Shown here: piece after piece, positions 26,827-34,214 of the stretch | Layout of the letters: every line of letters begins with the position of its first letter | How positions within the stretch are numbered: position 1 is the stretch's first letter | Origin: Gracilimonas halophila | GTDB taxonomy: Bacteria > Bacteroidota > Rhodothermia > Balneolales > Balneolaceae | NCBI RefSeq assembly: GCF_042684365.1 | Contig: NZ_JBHULI010000025.1 | Span: forward strand, 248,001 to 312,000 | Direction: 5' to 3' | DNA: 64,000 nucleotides | Made by a program: the position numbers and the translations under genes | The notes under the pieces: generated by a model | Told to the model about the DNA's origin: nothing | Database searches by the model: none | Seen by the model: the letters and a program-made list of their open reading frames with translations, nothing else

Positions 26827-27369
26827 ATGTTAATAAAGAAACGAAAAAGAGAAGATGCAGAGATCAATGGTTCGTCCATGGCTGATATCGCCTTTTTGCT
26901 TCTGATCTTCTTTCTGGTTACCACTACTATAAATGTGGATACCGGAATTGGTTTGGTGTTACCACCGCCATTGGAAGATGAGGAGCCACCACCCATTAGA
27001 CAGCGAAACCTGATGAATATCTTGGTGAACGCTGAAGGTAGAATTCTAATGGATGAAGAGCCTTATCAGATCTCTGAAGTAAAGAATCGACTTATTGAAT
27101 TCATTAAGAATCCAAATAACGATCCTGATCTTGCAGAAACTCCGGACTTAGCTATTGTATCTATAAAAACTCAGCGCGAAACTCCATATCGCATTTATGT
27201 GAATATGCTTGATGAAGTGATGGGTGCTTATAAAGAACTGCGTGATGAAGCATCACGTGCTAATTATGGTGTCCCTTACGGTGCTTTGGATGAAGAAAGT
27301 CCTCAGCAGCAACAAGTTCAGGACATGTACCCTAAGAAAATCTCAATAGCAGAACCGGGAGACAGTTAA
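26827..27369 (+). CDS. exbD: Biopolymer transport protein ExbD/TolR (first)
   Basis: A 180-residue protein with a basic N-terminus and one membrane helix starting at the conserved Asp20 (SSMADIAFLLLIFFLVTTT), the proton-relay residue of ExbD/TolR. A periplasmic domain follows, with a proline-rich linker (VLPPPLEDEEPPP). The C-terminus extends past the usual fold with QQQQVQDMYPKK, making it longer than typical ExbD (about 140). The stop is 1 base from the next ATG. Confidence 0.93.
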   Translation: MLIKKRKREDAEINGSSMADIAFLLLIFFLVTTTINVDTGIGLVLPPPLEDEEPPPIRQRNLMNILVNAEGRILMDEEPYQISEVKNRLIEFIKNPNNDPDLAETPDLAIVSIKTQRETPYRIYVNMLDEVMGAYKELRDEASRANYGVPYGALDEESPQQQQVQDMYPKKISIAEPGDS

Positions 27370-27370
27370 G

Positions 27371-27823
27371 ATGGCAGGACATTTTCAAAAGAAAAGAGGT
27401 GGAAGCAAGCAGGAAGTGCCAACTTCTGCAATGCCTGATGTAATTTTCATTCTGTTGTTTTTCTTTATGGTAACCACCGTATTAAGAGAAGTAACATTGA
27501 AAGTACGCGTCAACCTTACACAAGCCGAGAACATCGAGAAGATTGAGCAGAAACGCCTTCTCTCTTATGTGTATATTGGCCCTGAAAGACTTCCGGGCAA
27601 TAGACTTGGCGAAGATAAGGTTCAGATCGATGATGCTATTGTAGAAGATATTGGAGGGATTAGAACTCTGATGTACGATAAGCTTCGTGAACAGCCTAAA
27701 TTGATTGTTTCTCTTCGGGTTGATGAAAATTCTAACTTCGGACTTCTAACCGACGTCCAGGAAGAATTGAAGCGAGCTAGCACATTTAGAATCAACTATT
27801 CTACTCGTCGCGAAATGAATTAA
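27371..27823 (+). CDS. Biopolymer transport protein ExbD/TolR (second)
   Basis: A 150-residue ExbD-family protein. The helix SAMPDVIFILLFFFMVTTVL contains the conserved aspartate (Asp23), and a periplasmic domain follows. It is distinct in sequence from the preceding ExbD, so the motor may use an ExbD heterodimer, which would be consistent with two ExbD chains passing through one ExbB pentamer. It is followed by a rho-independent terminator. Confidence 0.93.
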   Translation: MAGHFQKKRGGSKQEVPTSAMPDVIFILLFFFMVTTVLREVTLKVRVNLTQAENIEKIEQKRLLSYVYIGPERLPGNRLGEDKVQIDDAIVEDIGGIRTLMYDKLREQPKLIVSLRVDENSNFGLLTDVQEELKRASTFRINYSTRREMN

Positions 27824-27843
27824 AATTTATTTTCAAAAAAATC

Positions 27844-27880
27844 AGGCAACTGTGTCTCTTTGACGCAGGTGCCTTTTTTT
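27844..27880 (+). terminator. Rho-independent terminator of the ExbB-ExbD cluster
   Basis: AGGCAACTG and CAGGTGCCT arms (27844-27852, 27866-27874) pair apart from one mismatch and lead into a run of T residues up to 27880. It excludes the upstream in-frame TTG as the thiL start. Confidence 0.85.
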
Positions 27881-27901
27881 ATTTTTAAACCCAGTACTAT
27901 A

Positions 27902-28930
27902 ATGTCTGAATCCTTCCAAACCATTCAAAGCATCGGCAGTAAAGCTCTCCTCGAAAAGATCGCCGGCTTTGATTCTTATAAAAATGAACATGTAGTTCAA
28001 TCCATTGGTGATGATGCTGCCGTTATACGTGAAGACAACGGTTCACTCACCTTACTAACAAGTGATACCTATGTTGAGGGAGTCGACTTTGACCCTACTT
28101 ATACTCCTTTTCATCACTTAGGGTATAAGATAGTGTCTGCAGGTGTCAGTGACGTTTATGCCATGAATGGAAATCCTGAAGCCATGTTGATCAATCTGGC
28201 AGTACCTAACAGGATGTCCGTTCAAATGATCGAAGATCTTTATAAAGGGATCAATGCGGCAGGGAGTAATCACAATGTAGAAGTTGTTGGTGGTGATCTC
28301 AAAGCCAATCACGCGAACCTGGTGGTTTCCATAAGTGTTTATGGACGGGTAAGTAAGGAAAAGATCACATATAGAAAAGGAGCCCAAGAAGGTGATGCTA
28401 TATGCGTAACCGGAGATGTAGGCGGGGCCTTGGCAGGTCTGAGAATTTTAATGAGAGAAAAAAAATATTGGGAAGAGCATGGAGATGAATCTGTTCAGCC
28501 TGAACTTGGCGATTACCAATTTGTAGTTAAGCAACAATTAGTTCCGGAAGCCAGAAGAGACCTCATTCAAGCTCTTGAGGATCAAAAAGTAGTACCCTCC
28601 TCAATGATAGATGTAACTAAAGGACTTGTCAGTGAAGTAAGCGCGTTATCGGATGCTTCTGAACTTGGCGCCTATATATACCAGGCTGCATTACCCATTG
28701 CCATAGAAACAAGGCAAGTGGCTGATGAAATGCAGGAAGATGTAGATCGTTACGCTCTCTTTGGTGGCGAAGACCTCGAGCTCATGTTCACCTTACCGGA
28801 GGATAAAGTTGAAGAATTCGTAAAACATTTTAACGATTTTGTCGTGATAGGAAGGATGGTACCAAAAGAAGAAGGTATGAAAATGCAAACGGCAGAAGGA
28901 GACGTGGTCTCTTTTGATGAATTGTCATAG
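27902..28930 (+). CDS. thiL: Thiamine-monophosphate kinase
   Basis: A 342-residue enzyme that phosphorylates thiamine monophosphate to the diphosphate cofactor. ATG at 27902 is chosen because the upstream in-frame TTG lies within a terminator. Family motifs are SIGDDAAVI (metal-binding aspartates), LTSDTYVEGVDFD, GYKIVSAGVSDVYAMNG, VVGGDLKAN and, late, YALFGGEDLELMFTLP. Length is usual for ThiL. It sits alone between the ExbD cluster and ftsH; no other thiamine gene is in the window. Confidence 0.94.
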   Translation: MSESFQTIQSIGSKALLEKIAGFDSYKNEHVVQSIGDDAAVIREDNGSLTLLTSDTYVEGVDFDPTYTPFHHLGYKIVSAGVSDVYAMNGNPEAMLINLAVPNRMSVQMIEDLYKGINAAGSNHNVEVVGGDLKANHANLVVSISVYGRVSKEKITYRKGAQEGDAICVTGDVGGALAGLRILMREKKYWEEHGDESVQPELGDYQFVVKQQLVPEARRDLIQALEDQKVVPSSMIDVTKGLVSEVSALSDASELGAYIYQAALPIAIETRQVADEMQEDVDRYALFGGEDLELMFTLPEDKVEEFVKHFNDFVVIGRMVPKEEGMKMQTAEGDVVSFDELS

Positions 28931-28952
28931 AAATTTCTATGGCACGTTTTTT
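28926..28952 (+). terminator. Possible weak terminator after thiL
   Basis: A perfect palindrome, CATAGAAATTTCTATG (28926-28941), overlaps the thiL stop codon. It is followed after five bases by TTTTTT. The stem is AT-rich and has almost no loop, so it is weak. Confidence 0.4.
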
Positions 28953-29058
28953 GCCAATCATCAGTTCTATTAAATAAAGATAATTGACTCACTTAAACTT
29001 ATTTGAGTGTTAGTATCCTTATATTGAAATCTAAGATAATTTTTATAAGTATTTTTTA

Positions 29059-31176
29059 ATGGCCCAGAAAGATCCAAAACAAAATAAACCGATTAAGCCT
29101 AAGGGTAAGAAAGGAGCTAATGCTCCAAAATTTCCAACCTGGAGTATATTTGTACTATTTTTCGTACTGTTAATTGCTCAAGTTATGTTCTTTTCTCCTG
29201 ATACGGGGAACAGGATAAAGTACAGCAAGTTTTTAGAGTATGTTGAAAACGGCTATGTAACAGAGATTACGATAACCAATGGGGTTAATGTAACAGGAGA
29301 ATATTCTGACAAGGCCATTACTGATGGTATTGTTACACGTCCTGAGAATACGGACAATAACATGCCGTTTGCTACCGGTGAGACAGACCAGTTTCGTAAA
29401 TTCAATACCACTATGCTTCGGGACGATGAGATACGTCCTATTTTGGAATCCAATGGAGTTGAATTTGACGTTCGCATTGAAGAAGATTGGTTTAGTGGTG
29501 TTTTCATTTGGTTGATCCCCATTGCCATATTGATCGTAATCTGGATCTTCATCTTCAGAAAGATGAATCCTGGGCAACAGGTATTGAATATTGGGAAGAA
29601 CAAAGCTTCCCTTTATGATCAACAGACTGAAACGAAAGTTACTTTTGAAGATGTAGCCGGACTTCAGGAAGCAAAAGCTGAAGTTGAAGAGGTTGTAGAG
29701 TTTCTCAAAAACCCACAGAAATTTACCAGGCTTGGCGGTGTTCTTCCGAAAGGTGTACTTTTAGTAGGCCCTCCCGGAACTGGTAAGACCTTATTAGCTA
29801 AAGCGACTGCCGGTGAGGCTAGTGTTCCATTCTTCAGTTTGAGTGGTTCTGACTTTGTTGAGATGTTTGTAGGTGTTGGTGCTGCCCGTGTTCGTGACCT
29901 TTTTAAACAGGCAAAAGAAAAAGCACCTTGTATTATATTTATTGATGAGATCGATTCCATCGGAAGAACCCGTGGAAGAGGAATGGCGATGGGGTCTAAT
30001 GATGAGCGCGAGAATACCCTGAACCAGTTGCTGAGTGAAATGGATGGATTTAACTCTGACAAGGGTGTGATCCTTATGGCAGCCACCAACCGACCGGATA
30101 TATTGGATTCTGCCTTACTTCGTCCCGGACGTTTTGACCGACAGATCATGATCGATAAACCCGACCTGAATGGCCGGGTTGAGATCCTTAGGGTACATAC
30201 CAAAAAGTTAAAGTTAGGAAGTGATATTGACCTCAGAGTACTTGCTTCTCAGACCCCGGGATTTGCCGGAGCTGATCTCGCAAACCTTTGTAATGAAGCC
30301 GCCTTGTTAGCTGCCCGCAGAGAAAAGAATAGCATAGAAATGGAAGACTTTCAGGATTCCATTGAAAAAGTTATAGCAGGTCTCGAGCGGAAGAATAAAC
30401 TGATAAGCCCGCAAGAACGTAAGATCGTTGCATATCACGAGGCAGGTCATGCTATCGTTGGCTGGTTCCTTGAACATACTGATCCTGTTTTGAAAGTGAG
30501 TATTGTTCCAAGAGGCTTGGCAGCATTAGGTTATACTCTTCAAACTCCGCTGGAAGAACGGTTCCTGATGACAACTGAAGAGCTTGATGATAAGATCTGT
30601 GCATTGTTAGGAGGGAGAGTAGCTGAGGAGATCATCTTTGGGCGAATTTCCACCGGTGCACAAAATGATCTTGAACGTATTACAAAAATGGCTTTTGCCA
30701 TGGTAGCAGAATACGGAATGAGTGAAAAACTCGGATATATTTCACTTAAAGATTCCCAAAATGCAGAAAATAGCTTTGGGTTCAATAAGAAATATTCTGA
30801 ATCTACCAGTCAACAGATCGATCAGGAAGTACGAAGTATTATTGATAAAAATCATGAGAGAACCATTAAGTTGCTTAATGATCACAAAGAAGAATTAGAG
30901 AAACTGGCGAAGGCACTTCTTGAGAGAGAAGTACTTGATCATCACGCTCTTAGGGAATTACTTGGCGACCGTCCACATGGTAAATATCCGGACGGGATCT
31001 TTGAAAAGCCTTCAAAATCCAATGGGGTTTCAAATGATGATGAAAAGGAGTCAGAAACCAATTCTCAAGTAGCTGAAAAAGAAGAAGAGGGATCTGCCAA
31101 AGACTCCGAAGACAGTACTGATATTGCATCAGAAAACGATCAGAACAAGAAAGAAAGTAAAGGTTCTGATTCGTAA
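29059..31176 (+). CDS. ftsH: ATP-dependent zinc metalloprotease FtsH
   Basis: A 705-residue membrane AAA protease. Helices at about 23-43 and 150-170 bracket a periplasmic domain. Walker A GPPGTGKT starts at residue 237, Walker B is IIFIDEIDSIG, and the second region of homology includes ATNRPDILDSALLRPGRFDR. The zinc motif HEAGH begins at residue 460. The C-terminal 60 residues are a charged, low-complexity tail rich in Glu, Ser and Asp. It degrades misassembled membrane proteins and selected regulators. It is monocistronic as far as can be seen. Confidence 0.97.
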   Translation: MAQKDPKQNKPIKPKGKKGANAPKFPTWSIFVLFFVLLIAQVMFFSPDTGNRIKYSKFLEYVENGYVTEITITNGVNVTGEYSDKAITDGIVTRPENTDNNMPFATGETDQFRKFNTTMLRDDEIRPILESNGVEFDVRIEEDWFSGVFIWLIPIAILIVIWIFIFRKMNPGQQVLNIGKNKASLYDQQTETKVTFEDVAGLQEAKAEVEEVVEFLKNPQKFTRLGGVLPKGVLLVGPPGTGKTLLAKATAGEASVPFFSLSGSDFVEMFVGVGAARVRDLFKQAKEKAPCIIFIDEIDSIGRTRGRGMAMGSNDERENTLNQLLSEMDGFNSDKGVILMAATNRPDILDSALLRPGRFDRQIMIDKPDLNGRVEILRVHTKKLKLGSDIDLRVLASQTPGFAGADLANLCNEAALLAARREKNSIEMEDFQDSIEKVIAGLERKNKLISPQERKIVAYHEAGHAIVGWFLEHTDPVLKVSIVPRGLAALGYTLQTPLEERFLMTTEELDDKICALLGGRVAEEIIFGRISTGAQNDLERITKMAFAMVAEYGMSEKLGYISLKDSQNAENSFGFNKKYSESTSQQIDQEVRSIIDKNHERTIKLLNDHKEELEKLAKALLEREVLDHHALRELLGDRPHGKYPDGIFEKPSKSNGVSNDDEKESETNSQVAEKEEEGSAKDSEDSTDIASENDQNKKESKGSDS

Positions 31177-31256
31177 TATTTAGATGTTAACATTGCGGTA
31201 ACCTATAGATAAAGAAAACATAACCGCTCGTTAACAGTTCGACAACGGCTGAAGTT

Positions 31257-31264
31257 TAGTTTTG
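31257..31264 (+). promoter_or_regulatory. Candidate promoter minus-7 element of the TonB receptor gene
   Basis: TAGTTTTG matches TAnnTTTG exactly and ends 10 bases before the ATG at 31275, so the leader would be only a few bases. No convincing minus-33 element lies upstream. Confidence 0.4.
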
Positions 31265-31274
31265 CATCACAATC

Positions 31275-34166
31275 ATGAAAGCAAAACTAAACATATCAGC
31301 ACACGTGAAAAAACACATACTATTCTTAGTCGTTTGTTTTGCGCTTTCAGTTACAAGTAACCTAAAAGCGCAAAGTACCGGTACCATCTCTGGTACCGTT
31401 GTAGATGCCGAAACCGGCGAAACTCTCATTGGAGTTAATGTAGTTATAGAAGGAACCACCCAGGGTTCTTCTTCCAACTTGGACGGTGAATATGCCATTC
31501 GTGGCGTAGAACCCGGTACATATACTCTTATAGTCAGTTATGTATCCTTCCAGAAGCAGACCATAACAGGTGTAGAAGTAGAAGCAGGGGAAACCCTCAC
31601 TCTTGATATCGCACTTCAGCCTGAAACGGAAATGCTGGAAGATGTGATCATTACAGCAGATGCCATTCTCGATAACGATGCCGGATTACTCAGGCAACGT
31701 CAAAAGGCAGTTTCCTTCAGTGATGCCATTTCAGCAGAATCCATATCTAGTTCAGGAAGCGGAGATGCAGCCGGTGCTTTGAAAAAAGTAGTAGGAGCTT
31801 CCGTAGTTGGAGGTAAATACGTTTACATCAGAGGGCTCGGAGATCGATATACCAGTACCCATTTGAATGGATCAGAATTACCAAGTGCAGATCCAAACAG
31901 AAAATCATTTCAGCTGGATATATTCCCATCTAATCTTTTAGAGAATATCGTCACGCTGAAAACTTTTACGCCGGACAAACCCGGTAATTTCAGTGGCGGA
32001 TTGGTTGACATTGCTACCAAAGATTTTCCTGAAAAATTCTCTTTCCAACTTTCGGCATCAACAGGATTCAATACAAAATCCTCGATGGAAGAACTTGCGA
32101 TCGGAGATCCAAGTGATACGGATTACTTAGGATTTGACGGTGGACGAAGATCTATCCCTCAGGAAGTTCAAGACTTCATTAATTCAGGGGGCGAAATTCC
32201 TTCACTAAGAGACACTAGGAATAACCCTGAAGCAACTGAAACTCTGGATCGATTATCGAAAGCTTTTAATAATGAATTCAGGCCCAGAGAACAAACAAGC
32301 ACAATGAACCAGAGTTATGGGTTCTCGATAGGGAACCAATTTTCCTTTCTTGGGAATGACCTGGGGTATACCGGAAGCTTCACTTACAGTCAAAATTATT
32401 CCGGATACAATGACGGAGGAGTTTCAAGATACGACTTGGTTGGAAACTATGATGCTAGTGAGTCCCTCTATAAAAGATTAGATGTTTCTGACAATTCCGG
32501 TCAGAGGAGTGTGGATTGGGGCGGAATGGCTAACCTTTCTTATCGCCTTGGCGACAATCACAGAGTTTCAGCTCGTTTTCTAAGGACTCAAAGCGGATCG
32601 GCTGAAGGGCGATACCTGGAAGGGTTTCAGCAAGATATACCTGACGCCTTATTTCAGACAAGGACTGTGAAATACACCGAGCGAAGCCTTCAAACATTTC
32701 AGTTAAGCGGGAAGAACTATTTCGAGAATTTCCTGAAAACAACGGTTGAGTGGAAAGCTACTACAGCAACAAATACTCAAGACGAACCGGATCTAAGATA
32801 CTTTACCACACAGGTTGATACGTTTCCATCCGGAGCCATCCTGTATTCCAGCCCTACAAACAACTTTCAGCGACCGGGTAGGTTTTATCGTGATTTGGAA
32901 GAATCCAATATAACAGCAGGGATTGATATCACTATTCCCTTCAATTCTTTCAATGGGAATTCAGCAAATATCAAATTTGGCGGGAGTATTGTGGATGTAG
33001 ACAGAGACTTCAATGAACGAAGATTTGACTTCTATTCAGATGGAATCACATTGAATGATGTGGAGGGTAATGTTGATGCTTTCTTTGATTCTTTAGGTGT
33101 ACTTGGCTATTCGAGTTCAGGAAGACCAAGATTCGGAAATTATGTACAGGATGCTACCACAGATCGTAGTAATTACGATGCCGTTAGCAGAATTGATGCT
33201 GCATATATAATGACAGAGTTGCCTGTTACCGATTGGCTGAAATTTGTAGGGGGAGTTCGTTTGGAGAAAATGGATCTTGAAGTTGTTAGTCAGGATACGG
33301 CCCTTGATGTCGGAAGTCTTTCAAACGTTGACTACCTCCCATCTATAAATACCATAATCAGCCTTTCTGATAATATGAATATCCGTACCGCCTACACCAA
33401 GACGGTGGCACGACCAACATTCCGTGAGCTTGCGCCTTATATAACCTTTGACTTTGTGGGCGGTTTACTTTTTCAGGGTAATGCTGAACTCAAACGTACA
33501 CTCATCACAAACTATGACGTGAGATGGGAATACTTCACAGGTCCTGGCGAGATCCTTGCAGTTAGCGGGTTTTATAAAGAACTCCAGAATCCCCTTGAAA
33601 GGGTGATCAGGACTGATATTGGAAATGATGCACTTTCCATCCAGAATGTAGAAGAAGGGCGTGTATATGGACTTGAAATGGAGATTCGTAAGAATCTGGG
33701 TTTTATAGCTCACGGCCTTAGACATTTTAATCTTGGTACCAACCTCACTTTTGTCAGATCTGAAGTTGACATCCCGGAGCTTGAACTCATTGTTGCCCGT
33801 GATGCAAGACCGGATGCTCCCTCAACACGTGATCTGCAGGGGCAGTCTCCATACCTGTTTAACCTGGATCTGGGGTACACAAATCCGGACATCGGGTTTA
33901 CGTCCTCTGTCAGTTATAACAAATTTGGAGATCGTTTATCGATAGTAGCAGAAGGAGCTACCCCGGATATTTATGAAAGAGGTTATGGGTCACTCAATTT
34001 TACTGCAAACAAAACGCTGCTGGAGAATTTCGAGCTGAGCGTTAAAGCAAGTAATTTATTAGATCCCGAAATCAAAGAATCACAAATATTCAAAGGTGAT
34101 GAATATTTGTACAGTGGTTATCGGACAGGAAGAACGTTTTCACTGGGTATTAAATACAAATTATAA
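31275..34166 (+). CDS. TonB-dependent receptor with carboxypeptidase-like N-terminal domain
   Basis: A 963-residue outer-membrane receptor. A signal peptide (to about residue 34, LKAQ) is followed by a beta-sandwich regulatory-like domain, residues 37-120 (GTVVDAETGETLIGVNVVIE). The plug domain contains YVYIRGLGDRYTSTHLNGSE and PGNFSGGLVDIATKDFP, which place it in the receptor group with the R-G-L-G-x-R-Y motif. The remaining 700 residues form the barrel. Its substrate is not evident. Twelve bases downstream lies a T9SS-exported beta-helix protein with which it probably acts as a pair. Confidence 0.93.
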   Translation: MKAKLNISAHVKKHILFLVVCFALSVTSNLKAQSTGTISGTVVDAETGETLIGVNVVIEGTTQGSSSNLDGEYAIRGVEPGTYTLIVSYVSFQKQTITGVEVEAGETLTLDIALQPETEMLEDVIITADAILDNDAGLLRQRQKAVSFSDAISAESISSSGSGDAAGALKKVVGASVVGGKYVYIRGLGDRYTSTHLNGSELPSADPNRKSFQLDIFPSNLLENIVTLKTFTPDKPGNFSGGLVDIATKDFPEKFSFQLSASTGFNTKSSMEELAIGDPSDTDYLGFDGGRRSIPQEVQDFINSGGEIPSLRDTRNNPEATETLDRLSKAFNNEFRPREQTSTMNQSYGFSIGNQFSFLGNDLGYTGSFTYSQNYSGYNDGGVSRYDLVGNYDASESLYKRLDVSDNSGQRSVDWGGMANLSYRLGDNHRVSARFLRTQSGSAEGRYLEGFQQDIPDALFQTRTVKYTERSLQTFQLSGKNYFENFLKTTVEWKATTATNTQDEPDLRYFTTQVDTFPSGAILYSSPTNNFQRPGRFYRDLEESNITAGIDITIPFNSFNGNSANIKFGGSIVDVDRDFNERRFDFYSDGITLNDVEGNVDAFFDSLGVLGYSSSGRPRFGNYVQDATTDRSNYDAVSRIDAAYIMTELPVTDWLKFVGGVRLEKMDLEVVSQDTALDVGSLSNVDYLPSINTIISLSDNMNIRTAYTKTVARPTFRELAPYITFDFVGGLLFQGNAELKRTLITNYDVRWEYFTGPGEILAVSGFYKELQNPLERVIRTDIGNDALSIQNVEEGRVYGLEMEIRKNLGFIAHGLRHFNLGTNLTFVRSEVDIPELELIVARDARPDAPSTRDLQGQSPYLFNLDLGYTNPDIGFTSSVSYNKFGDRLSIVAEGATPDIYERGYGSLNFTANKTLLENFELSVKASNLLDPEIKESQIFKGDEYLYSGYRTGRTFSLGIKYKL

Positions 34167-34214
34167 TGTGTTTAGACCTTGTTCATTAATCCTAACAACA
34201 AACCAAACATACAA

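Noticed and set aside
29664..30203. 179-codon minus-strand frame inside ftsH
   Set aside because: Lies over the AAA domain, whose conserved motifs fix the coding strand.
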